A stretch of 52,441 bases of DNA, taken from contig CANTFL010000970.1 of the NCBI GenBank assembly GCA_947650285.1, positions 1 to 52,441 on the forward strand, written 5' to 3'. The position numbers were made by a program, and so were the translations under genes. Below are positions 40,055 to 50,700 of this stretch, one piece after another. Below the pieces are notes generated by a model, which had not been told where the DNA came from, did no database searches, and saw only the letters and a program-made list of their open reading frames with translations. Source of the stretch: Hyaloperonospora brassicae (lineage: Eukaryota; Oomycota; Peronosporomycetes; Peronosporales; Peronosporaceae). Each line of letters opens with the position of its first letter. Within the stretch, counting starts at the first letter, position 1.

Positions 40055-41135
40055 ATGGCTACAGAACAGGAACGACTGGACTTGGGCTTGGACTGGGAGG
40101 AAGAGGAAGAGGAAGAGAAGCAGCAGCACTTGGCTCGTGTGGAGGACGCTGCAGATGGCGCACCGACCGCAGTGCTCTGTCGGTTTTTTGTGCTCGGCAA
40201 GTGCATCTATGGCAGCCGCTGTACCTTTTCCCATACGCTGCCTCACCTCGTGACGGATTGCGCGGTCGATGAAGCTGATCGTCTATCGGCCGCGGCCGCA
40301 CTGGTAGACTGTCCGTTCTTTTTGCGCGGCAAGTGCAAATTTGGCGAGCGCTGCCGGCTTCGACATGACTCGGTGATACTATCACAAGCCCCCGATATGC
40401 CTTGCGCTACTGGTCGAGTGTCGAAACCTGCGGCCGTTTCGGCTGCGTGTGTTGACAACCAGCAGGAGTTCACGTGTGGCATCTGCTTTGACGATATCGT
40501 GCAGTCCGGCAAACACTTCGGACTACTCAGTGAGTGGCAATTGAGTTTTGTTGTGTTTGTGCGTATGTGCAACGATAGAGAGGTGCATTGCAATTGCATG
40601 GAAAGGTCTTGTGGAGCTGACTGCTGTGTGTGCTGCAGGCTGTGACCACTGTTTTTGCCTGGAGTGCATGCGTTCGTGGCGGCAGTCGAAGGAAATGGAG
40701 CTCGTTCGAGCGTGTCCAGCTTGCCGCATCCCCAGTGACTACATTGTGCCATCGCTTACGTTTTGCATCGGCGACGAGAAGCGCAAGGCAGTTGAGGCGT
40801 ACAAAAGCCACTTGGCTTTGCGCGAGTGCAAATACTTCAACGGCCTCTTGGGCAGTTGTCCGTTCGGACCCCGTTGTTTTTATGCGCACCTTGACGCTAG
40901 CGGTCGTGATGTGAAACCTTTGGATCGTCCGAAACGACGGATGAAAGCAGAGCGCAATCGAAGTCACCACGAAGATGGCGATGCGATGCTGCAGTCGTTG
41001 CTTCAACAATACAACCACCTTTTCCACTTTTTCGAAGATGCAGACAGGGGCGATAGCGACTTGGACGACCTGGAAGACTCGGAGGAAGACCACATTGGGT
41101 CAGGCTTTTCGGAAGATGAGTATGACACAGAATGA
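40055..41135 (+). CDS. Makorin-type E3 ubiquitin ligase (CCCH plus RING)
   Basis: Two exons, 40055-40529 and 40639-41135; the 109-bp intron (GTGAGT...CTGCAG, phase 1) splits the RING; 323 residues. Makorins bind RNA through CCCH fingers and ubiquitinate through the RING. Order: acidic N-terminus, CCCH-1 (CRFFVLGKCIYGSRCTFSH, near 41), CCCH-2 (CPFFLRGKCKFGERCRLRH, near 85), C3HC4 RING from CGICFDD (near 140) through SCDHCFCLECMRSWR to CPAC (near 187), CCCH-3 (CKYFNGLLGSCPFGPRC, near 221), and an acidic tail. Joining the exons restores LLSCDHCFC, the RING core. The Cys-His motif between CCCH-2 and RING of animal makorins is not evident. It reads away from PAP2-B. Confidence 0.9.
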
Positions 41136-42495
41136 GCAAGTTACGCGGCCGATGATGAGGTACGAATTTGGCCCGGAAATGAAGCACGACACGATTTATG
41201 GTTGAGTATAGCAAAGTGCTGAGGTACAGAGGAAACAAGAAGCGGCTGCATGCAGTTTAACATGGCCACCACTGGAGTGATGGAAAATGAGTACGACATC
41301 GTGAGTTTAGTTGCATCCTATTGATGATTTGTCTACGCCATCACCACATTGCAAGATACACCACAAGATATCCCCGAGTGTAGACTACAAAACGTTGTTC
41401 CGGCCAGCAGTAAGTCCTGCTGCTAAGAATGTCAGCTTTCTGTAGTCTAGTATGACAATGGTAGGCTAACGGTTGGACAGGGAACGCCCTCCATTCAAGT
41501 AGAACTACAGCGTGGAAAGTCATACACAATGAACACCGAGTGGTCAACGACGATCGTTTGACGCGAGTTTGTATGGCAAACAAGAGCTTCAGCGGAAGAT
41601 TGGTAGTGTCCAGGATGCTTGAAAACTTCCTACTCGGTCCATTTTAGTTGGATGGCGCACTTTTCGCTTCCTTGGAAAGGTTGGTGACAAATGCCAGACC
41701 ACAACGCTGATGACAGTGTTTGTATGATTGAATGCATAACGTCGCACAAGACGGAGCACTTGCCAATGGTCTGGCTCTCACAACACGACAATCTTTACAA
41801 CCGTAGATCAGACTACGATTCCATGTCTTGTGGCAACAGTTTTCTCCTGACCAAGTAGTGAGACATAACGGCTCAACGAGTCGATTTGCTGGATTGACGT
41901 CCCGTTTGGCCTTCCCACCTCTTCTTCGCAGCCCTGCGCTGCAATCTGGTGAGAGAAATGCCTTGACCGGTACTGCTTTTACACTGCGTCATTCTCGCGC
42001 GATCCATTGTATATTGGGAGGCATTTTCAGAGCCTCAGCAGCCGTTCTTGGCAACTTTAGATTGATCTCAGCTGGGACATCGCACGTGAAAAATCGCAAA
42101 GGCACGACGTATGTGGCCCGTCAATCCAAGAAAAACATATCGAAACTCACTTGCGGTGTAGACGAGTGACACGACAGCTCCTGGCAGCTACGTCGCTGGT
42201 TACTGCAACGAAAGCACAAACCTCGCACTGGTTTCCTGAACATTTCGATCTTCCGGTAGGCAATTCCTCGTTAGTTTATTTAACCACTCACCCAGTCAAG
42301 ACCGGTCGACCAACTGCAGCAATTGTTTCAGAGCCGCTGACTGGAATGACAAGTACGTATGTTTGGATTATTGTACAACTTGGAGATGAATACATGTGCC
42401 GTGACACGCAGGTGAAATGAACAGACGATATTGCAGCGCGACAACGCATGCCTCAGGTATGTATCGGGTCACCGCCAGTTTTGGACAGCTAGGCC
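41136..42495. other. Gene-poor stretch with a possible Copia pol relic
   Basis: On the minus strand at about 41990-42100 a short run (LPRTAAEALKMPPNIQWIA) resembles the linker that opens Copia reverse transcriptases, where a Pro-Arg/Glu-Ala pattern precedes the catalytic core. A stop follows and the catalytic motif was not found. The resemblance is weak. Other frames here have no assignable function. Confidence 0.3.
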
Positions 42496-45400
42496 TCAAC
42501 CGATCTCCTGTGCCTCGTTCGAGTTCTCATTTCGATGCTTTAGCACGATGAGAGCGTCTTCGAGACAGCGCACACAGAGAACTGTGGTGTTGAAACGCTG
42601 GTTGTAGCCATCATTCGGCGCAAAGCACAGTCTACATGCTGGCAGCTCGAGACCCATGGGTAGACAGTTAGCCAAAAATTGTCGCCACAATGCCGGGTGG
42701 CGCGCCCGGACTTCGGCACGGCTGTGGATGTGATTTTGCTCCATATACTCAGCGAGATCTCTCCGTGTGACAATTTTCCCGTCATGCCCGGACTGTCGCT
42801 CAGAAGCTACGGTCGAGACAACACGATCGTGCGCGAGCGCGTCATTTTTAGCCATACCGGCCGTGTCAGGATCGTTGATATCCGAGATCGCCAGATCGAT
42901 CACGCTGTGAGTCGCTGCCACTGCCGCCACGACCTCGGTCGTAAGGTTAATAGCTGCGACATGATCGTCGGACGCTAGCGTCTCCAAACCCTCTCCTTCG
43001 CAAAAGTTCGACCCGTCCATCTCAACGGTCTCCCTCGACTGCTCAGCAGCTGTACTCGCCGTGGTCAGCTCATTTTTTGTCAGTACACCAGCAGTGTTCT
43101 TTTCAATTGAGGTCTGCTCAATGCCTGCCGTAGACACCGCATCTGACATTTCACCACCGGCATTCTCTTCATCCAAGGTCTGGCCTTGCTTCGACTGTGT
43201 GTCAGCGTCGTCCTCTACCACGACTTGACCAGCGCTGCATCTTTTCGGCTGAGTCACAGAGTTGTCCGACGTCTGATCCTCTTCGTCCTCATTCGACTTT
43301 CGAGTAGTGTCGACGGCCTTTTGTTTCGTGGCTTGGTCTTCGCCACTTTCTCTTTCCGTGCGAACAGACGCTGCGTCTGTATCTCCAACGGCCATTTCAA
43401 CTTCTGTGGACTCGAAAAGACACGCCTCATTGTGTTGACCACTTGTGCTTTCACAAAATTTGACGCCAGTCTGCATTTCCATATGGCCTTCACCGTTTTC
43501 TTCAACCTCCTTGTCCAGCTTACACATCGACTCTTGGGTATTCAAGCCATGGGAGGCGTCACCCGTTTTGCGCGACAAAGACTCGGAGATTCTTGACAGT
43601 TCGCCCGCTGGAATCGCGTTTCCCTCAGCCTGCAGTACACTCAGATGTAACGGTGGGAATGAGGCCCGTGCGGGAAAGCGAGTGATTGCATTCCAGCGAA
43701 CATCGAAGACAACGAGATGTGACAGTTCTGGAAGTGGAACCGTGGTCAGATTGTTGTGCGCCAGTCTCAGCTCTTTGAGCTGAGTGAGACCGTGAACACA
43801 TGCAGGAAACTTGATTAGCGCGTTCTCTGACACATTAAGTGTGCGAAGATTTTGCAGTCGACACAAGCCCGCGGGTAGATCCGTGAGCTTGTTTCCACTG
43901 ATGTCCAACGATACCAGATTCTCATTCAACAATACGGCATTCGGAACGTGTGTTAAGCCAAGGCCTCGCAGATTTAGGGATGTAGATTCAAAATCTCCAC
44001 CCTGCAGTATATCCTTTTGGCTCGATCTTTTGTCGTCGCCAAATGTGTTGCACGTAAACACCACTTGCCGCTTTTCCATGTCTTCTGCGATTTGTTCTGA
44101 TCTCGCGTCCAACGTTTCTCCAAACAAAACCTCCAGGCCCACAATCAGGCGCCAAGTCTCCAACTGTAGCGGGTCCGCTACGATTTCGCTCTGAAGCAGA
44201 CAGGACACTGCCTTCATGTTTCCCAATCGCACCTCCACAGCTACCAACGCTTGTAGTATCAAAGAACGCCGTGTCTTTGTTCCCGCAAGACATTTTTTCA
44301 GGCTTGCTCGCGCAGCCAAAAGCTCCCATCGATGACAAGCAATACCTGCATTGACAAGAACGAGCATCAGCCAACTGATCAGTAGACAAACATATGCATG
44401 TCCTTCGTGACATTATGCGTACTAGTAAAGGCGAGCGAAAAATCCGGTGAAAGCGCAAGTGAAGTCGTGAACGATGCGTAAAAAGCAGCCTGCTCTCTCT
44501 CCGCTACTGCGCTCGAACAGAGCAGAAAAAGTTGCAGGTTGACATCAAACGTAATCAAGTGGTGCCGTTCCGGATATAGACAAGCGCGCACCGCACCGTC
44601 CACAGCATTTCTGGCGATGTCGCGCCGAACATACTGTGAGACTTGGCGTGCGAGTTCGGCCTCTACGCTCATCTCGTCCATATACTTATGAAGCAAGCGC
44701 GTTAACCTCGCTTGGTGCTCCCGCCATGGCAGGCTCTCGGGCTCGTTTCGTTGCAGCAGGTCCAACTGGAATAAAAAGCGTTGAGCCCATGCAAGCTGCC
44801 TTGCTTCGTACGAGACAGCACCAAAGCTTGACGAGCTCAAAACCCTTTGAATGCCATCAATCGCAGCGGATGGTCCCAACAAAATGCCCATCAATTGACA
44901 TATGTCTAGCGCCACACAAATTTGTGCGAGCTGTTTCGGCCGTTCATCAATCGATCGGTCTCGGTTCAACGTTTGTAGCGCACCAAACTTGTCAACCCAT
45001 GCGGCCAGCAAACCATCCAACAATGCTTTCTGAGCGCGCAACTTGCACACACTATTGGTGTCGTACATAATGTCGTGGAAAGACTTCTTGACCTCGTCAA
45101 CGTCAAAGCACAAAAGACCCGCCAAGCGTTCCATCGTGTTGACTAACGTGTCATTCAAAGCATCGACGAGTTCGGGGAACTGGCGACACGCTGACAAATA
45201 ACGGTGTAAAGCCTCTGGAAACGTGGCTAACAGACTTTGACTCACCATGCTGACCATTAGTTGACACCCCTGTTCCTTGCCGGTCTGTGTTGACCCCATT
45301 AGCTTCGCAGCGATCAGTGAAGCATCAGGAAACTGCTGGATGGCATCGAGCTTCTGCTCGAAAAACGTCTGCAGGGTCTTCTTGTTCTCGCCACGATCGT

Positions 45401-48400
45401 CATGGTGTGCAAGTGCAAGCATCCAGTTGACTAGTATAACATTGCCAGTGTCGCGATCGTTGTCGCACTCCTTTTCAAACGTTTGATACGCGAGATCGTA
45501 GGCGGCCAAGACTCGGGCAAAAATGTCTTCGTCCTTATGAAGACAAGCACGCTCAAACAATCCAAGACTGTAAGCCATTCCCTTGACTGGAATGTCTTCA
45601 TCGCTACTAGCAACTACCCAGTGCTCGATCAATTCGGGCAGCTCGTTAAAAAGGAGAACATGAGCGAACGCCAAACAAAATACTACCAGTTCCTCGCTGC
45701 GTAATTGTCCGCGGATCATACTACAGCAATCCAAGTCCGAAGACGTGTTGCCAAACTCCAGCAAAGCTGACAGAATTTCTACCACTCGACTTGTTGCCCC
45801 AGCATTCCACAACTTTATACAGAGATGAAAGCATATTGCTGCCAATAGGATCGATCGTTGCTTGGTAGGAGTTGGTTTCAAAGCAAGCTGCCCATCTTCA
45901 GTGGCCATCGCGTCTTGAGCAAGATGAGCCAAAAGTCGCCAGTATATTTCTTCTGCCATGCCCACGGAATCGAAATCGTAAGTCGAAACGTAACGAAGCC
46001 ACAACGCGTGGGAATTTGGCAAAAACTGTACGGCTTGTTCGGCCATGTCGAGTTGCGTTTGCTTGTTGGTAACCTGTTTGCACAGACAAAGGTACAGTAG
46101 CCAAAGCGCTTCACAATATGCATTGGCTTCGACTTCCAAACCGCGTGAAAGCGTATGCAGACACCGTTTCAAATTTGTCTCCCCGACATCGATGACGTGC
46201 GAGGCGCCACCGCGAAGATTTGTGTCGAGCTCTGTGCTCAGAAAAACAAGTTGTTGGTGGAGGCGATCGTTGTCCGACTGCTGCGCGATTTCATCGCTAC
46301 AAAAAAACACAAATGCGGTGATCACAAAAAGCGAAACTTGCACAACATCGTACAAACGGCCAAACATACCTCACGCCTCCATCCAGGTCGAGCTGATATA
46401 TAGCAAGAAGAAGCCACGCGGCGGGGTTGTTCGGATCATTTTCCACGTTTTCTACGAGCTTGTCACCGACCGCTTTCCCCGAGTCGAGCGATCTAAAGTA
46501 ACGAGCATCGACAGCCTCAAGAGGTTCTCCGTCCTTTTCAAGCGCTATAAAGTTGTCATCATTCGCATCTGCGTCCTCGCCATGACGTACCCCGTGTCTC
46601 CCTACTCGCTCCATCGCATTAGTTCCACTAGACATCGTCACGTCTGGAACGTCGGGTTTCCCACTGCTGCTCTGCCCGATAGCCTACGTGCCGCAAACAA
46701 ACACAAACACTGGTTCAGTATTGAGGGCCACAAAATGACGACACGGATGTGTCGATCACGTTTTCTTGCCAGCACCTACCACAGAAAGTGTCTGCGTACT
46801 TATCAATGGCCACTTTTTCATAAGTTTACCACGAAGTTCAGCAAACGATAGCAGCAAATGATCCGGCTCAGTCTGTTTCGCATCCTTCGTATCACTGCCA
46901 TCGAAAGTGCGATGGCCGACACTGCTTGTGCTCCTGCCGACTGATTTGTAGTCCTTCTGGTGATAGTTCGAGCAATTCTCGTCGTTACAAGCTCCATTCA
47001 ATTCGTAGTGGCACAATATTCTACACAATCAGGAGCGCGTTAGTATCACAACTGCAACGATGTACAAGGGCCTTGCAATGCACGTACTTCATAGGGTCGA
47101 TCGTTTTCTCGAGTGTAGATGCATTTGCCGTCTCGGCTCCCCGGAGTTGCCTCACTATTGATTCGTTTTCGACAGAAAATGGCTTTGCGTACTTCGAGGA
47201 GACAGAAGCTCCAGCCATTCGAAATGTATCGAGGCCGACTGACTGCAGAGGTAAGTTGCTGTACTGGCCAGTAGTCTCAGCTTGTTCGCGCAACCATCGC
47301 CCCACATCATCAAAAACGTCTGCAATTTGTCCATTCGATCGGTTTGGCATGCCAAAACTCCTGACAATCGTTGGCTCGACACGATGCACACCAATGCTGG
47401 CACAAAGAAGAACTGAAAGCGTAGGAGTTGTACCACCGCTTGCCAGCCAGGTTTCCATGAAGCTTGCGTGTCGATGCCTCCTGATAAGCTCTGCACTCCT
47501 ATCAGGCTCCTGTACATCCAGCGGCTGCAGCGTATTACAAGCGGCAGCAACCACTTCCTTCTCAACATCGATCAACGACTGAATGCGAGCTACAGTGCAT
47601 TACAGCTGTCAGACCAAGCCATACATTACCGAATGAAAACGCAGCTCGTACCTGCACTAGACGAGATAAACGTTGGGATCTCTAACGATTGACGCCCGGG
47701 TTGCCATGGCACACACTTTGTCGCAATTGAGGTCCAAGAAGTGTGTCGCGGTTCCCGAACATCGGAGCTCACCAAGCAGCGGTCCAGTACTAGCGAGTCC
47801 ATGCCCTCGTCCAAAATCTTCCCTGTGTAAACTGCAAACGCCTCTTTGAGCTTTTCGCTGGAGATCATCTTCACAAATACATTATCGTCCACACCAGCTT
47901 GTAAGACATCACCGCTGTTTGTCCCCGCAAAGCTACTACCGCTTGTGTCGTACCAATCCCGTCTGCATGAGATGACGCGTCGCGATACGAAAGCACGCAG
48001 CCTCTGTCAGTTCTGGCGTTCCTACATCCAAGTCTGGCGCAGTGGCAACTACCAGACATCAATTCCACATCCCACTTGTCAGCTTTCGTAGACTGTAAAC
48101 ACAACGTGCAGCGCCATTTAGCACCTTACAAGGGGGCATGTCTGGGACAGCAGTGGTAGTCGGGGTAAAAGGAGCAGCAATAGCAGCGGCAATGTGAGCC
48201 GAGCCATCTCTCGCTACACAATCCCGCTTCCTCCATCCATCGTGTGTTTCCCTCTCGTCTCTTTTGCGTTTGACTTGCAGCTGCTTCAAATTCCTCGCCA
48301 GCACACTTGCTGCCATCTGCTGTGTCTGTAGTCGGGTTACAAATGGCCACCAAGCATTGCACGTCAGTATGAAACGGTAGCGAAATCGATCTGTGCTAAG

Positions 48401-48816
48401 ACAATACACATCAATACAAAGTTACGACTCGGAACCTTTTTGGCCGCTCCTGCTCGCATCTGGAGCTCTTGTAACTCCTTTTTTCGCGCCAGCGCGGCAG
48501 TGTCCATCGCATCGACGTCTTTTGCTTCTCTCGTCATCGCTTCCGCCTCGTTTTTCTCTCGCTGAGCGTTACTTTCCGTGACTGTTGCAGACTTTCCAGC
48601 TTGAAGCTCGAGCAGCTTCAGCAGGTTCTTTTTGCGCATTACGATGTCATTCCGCTTGGCAATCCATCTCCTTCTCTCCTCTGCCGCTTCCAGGAGACGC
48701 TTCAAGGTCGTGGTATCCGCTTCGGTATCTGTAGCGCCTGCAGCAGACGACACCGCAGCGCTCGCGTCGCCGTCAAGCTTTGGCTGCATCCTGGCGACTC
48801 GGAAATCGAGCGACAA
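42496..48816 (-). CDS. ZFC3H1-like nuclear RNA-decay adaptor fused to leucine-rich repeats
   Basis: Nine exons: 48816-48436, 48325-48130, 48048-47997, 47914-47652, 47589-47088, 47020-46780, 46683-46370, 46296-44423 and 44345-42496. All junctions are GT-AG with matching phases, giving 1890 residues. ZFC3H1 (Red1 in fission yeast) links the MTR4 helicase to poly(A)-binding factors for exosome decay. A coiled coil (EERRRWIAKRNDIVMRKKNL) opens the protein. The exon 5/6 junction creates the family zinc finger IDPMKILCHYELNGACNDE followed by NCSNYH, a C-x7-C-x4-C-x3-H pattern near residue 467. HAT/TPR-like helical repeats fill about 560-1370. LRRs (ENLVSLDISGNKLTDLPAGL and similar) lie at about 1391-1530, then an acidic Ser/Thr-rich region and a C-terminal CRLC...CVRC pair. 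The exon 3-4 acceptor could also be at 47933. The LRR fusion is unusual. Confidence 0.75.
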
Positions 48817-49549
48817 AGACGGCAGCGACGTATGTGGTCGACCTCTTTGTCACGCGTTCACCAAAGCAGGCATAAATAACAGAGATGGTTGTAATACAAT
48901 TATTGTAGAGTATATTTGTGAAAAAGCAATTAACAAATAATGAGATTCATACGTATTTATCATTGTATTGTAATTCTAACTTGTAACTACTCATTCGGTT
49001 AATTTAATTGACGAGAAACAAAAAGCTACAATTAGTAGTGTGCTGACCATGCTTGAGCGTGATAGTTATCTCAATACTTTGAGTCAAGCAATACATTTGT
49101 GCTAATAAAAAATATTGATTTTGCCTCAATTAAATTTATTCAGCAGACGATGTCTTAAATGCGATCTTTTGCAAAATGAAATAAAATAGTGTTTACATAG
49201 CGTACATATGTGAACAATTGGAGAACAAAAAGAATTCAAAAGGCACTGTGTATAGTGTTCGGAAAATTAATCACTGCAAAGCGCTTGTTCACATTTATGT
49301 ACGCAAGACCCGTTCATAGTGTCGCGCTACTACAGCTGGTGGTACGAGATCGATTTAAGGAAAAACATAGCTTACTAGCACACTGATAGTCCTTCGTACA
49401 GCTTCCATGCGCTTCATTTCTCCTAATCCTGAGGTGTAATGCGCTGCTTCGTCAGACACCCAGATTTGCGAACGAAAACCGCAAGTAGAATGCGTAGGCT
49501 TCGCTTCTAGAATTGTGTCTCAGATGCGTCGATATTGCCTACAACTACT
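48817..49549. other. AT-rich intergenic region upstream of the ZFC3H1-like gene
   Basis: About 700 bp, strongly AT-rich from 48880 to 49330, with no open frames of note. The proximal part must hold the gene's promoter. Confidence 0.5.
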
Positions 49550-49940
49550 CAGTATGGTGTAGGGAGTGTCGAACGCTCGTTTATTGAGTAGATCCCAACC
49601 CTCCACGGGCGACGGGACGACCGACTGACGGAGGGGGTAATCCGATACCGTGCTGTAAATTTTTCCCCTTGTGTATCCGTCAATTGGGCGGGTTGCACTC
49701 TTCCAGGTGGAGTCGAGCTGATTCCGAACTTGACCGTGGTTGGGATTAAGCTATCGCGTGGAAACCTTCACACGATTGCGTAGATTGGGGTTAGGTCTCT
49801 ATAAGTTGCCGTGATCTGGTTTAGATCGCCTTGTTCAACGACGATGTTCTATCTGCGTGCCTTCTGACCACTTGAGCCGTCTTAATATCGTGCACCCTTT
49901 ACCTTTACTTTTGTGCTGCGTCCAATCGCAGTGGGGGGTT
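49550..49940 (+). repeat. Dispersed repeat, inverted partner of 3470-3700
   Basis: Contains the reverse complements of the 3480-3550 blocks (CCACTTGAGCCGTC and CTGCGTCCAAT). It opens near TGTAGGGAGTGTCGAACG and may be a decayed LTR of a second family. The limits are approximate. Confidence 0.4.
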
Positions 49941-50121
49941 TGCTTTGCGAGTCCCTTGAACCCTGGCTAAACATTTCAGGGGAATCATTTGACTCATGTA
50001 TGCAACTTTTCCTGACGCCTGGTGGCCAGTAATCCGACCCGGAGGAGAAGTTTGCACGTGATTAAGAATCAAATTAAACTATGTTTAATGTTAGCCAATC
50101 AAAGCCAATTCATATAACTAT

Positions 50122-50570
50122 CGTAACGAGGACACGCCTTGTGTCAATTCGACACAAGTTTGTGTGCACCCAACGTCACGTACACGTGAAGTGAGGAAGC
50201 GCAACGAAGTAGGCAGAACTCGAAAGCTCTGTTTAAGAGAGAAGTAGAACTGTATTTGATATAGTTATGTTTTTAAATCAACCATCTTTTGTCTTTAGCT
50301 AACTATATTAAACTACAACCTCCTATGTGGGTTTCTTGCTCACCACCCATTGCGCGTGTCCACCAGCGATTGGTGGTTAATATGGTTGATGTACCGTGAA
50401 CATCAACCATCAGGTGGAGCGACCCATCAGAGAAAATATAACCCTCGGGGGTAATATTTCTTCAACCTTACTCCTTACGAGTAATGCCAATTGAACATTA
50501 ATTAAATCGACAATGTTCGAAAATTGATACGAAAATATCAATTTTTCTGCAACGGGCTCACCCCCTTACA
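50122..50570 (-). repeat. 3' LTR of a Gypsy-like element running off the right edge
   Basis: A 449-bp member of the same family. On the minus strand it begins TGTAAGGGGGTGAGCCCG. The far end, CGTAACGAGG on the plus strand, is a degenerate terminus. It shares ACCACCCATTGCGCG, GATTGGTGGTTAA and the AT-rich centre with 5240-5697. The adjacent polypurine tract (50571-50585) marks it as a 3' LTR of a minus-strand element lying to the right. Confidence 0.7.
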
Positions 50571-50585
50571 TCACCCTCCTTAACC
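50571..50585 (-). other. Polypurine tract of the right-edge element
   Basis: On the minus strand GGTTAAGGAGGGTGA abuts the LTR start, the counterpart of AGTTAAGGGGGGTGA at the left edge. This supports the element orientation used here. Confidence 0.55.
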
Positions 50586-50700
50586 ATCAGTCACTAGAGT
50601 GAGTGATTGATTATTGGTGACAGAGTGACCACCAATGGGTATCTCTGTGGGAAAAGGGAGCACTTGTTGGTTCTGCCTAACGCATTCAGACTTTCAGCGC

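Noticed and set aside
48093..48124. 32-bp intron in the ZFC3H1-like gene joining PPCK to STKADKW
   Set aside because: The phase fits, but the length is well below every other intron in the window. The 81-bp intron at 48049-48129 has a better donor and a good downstream frame.
48816..50121. Search for tRNA genes or structural RNAs in AT-rich sequence
   Set aside because: No cloverleaf with A-box and B-box pattern could be recognised by eye.
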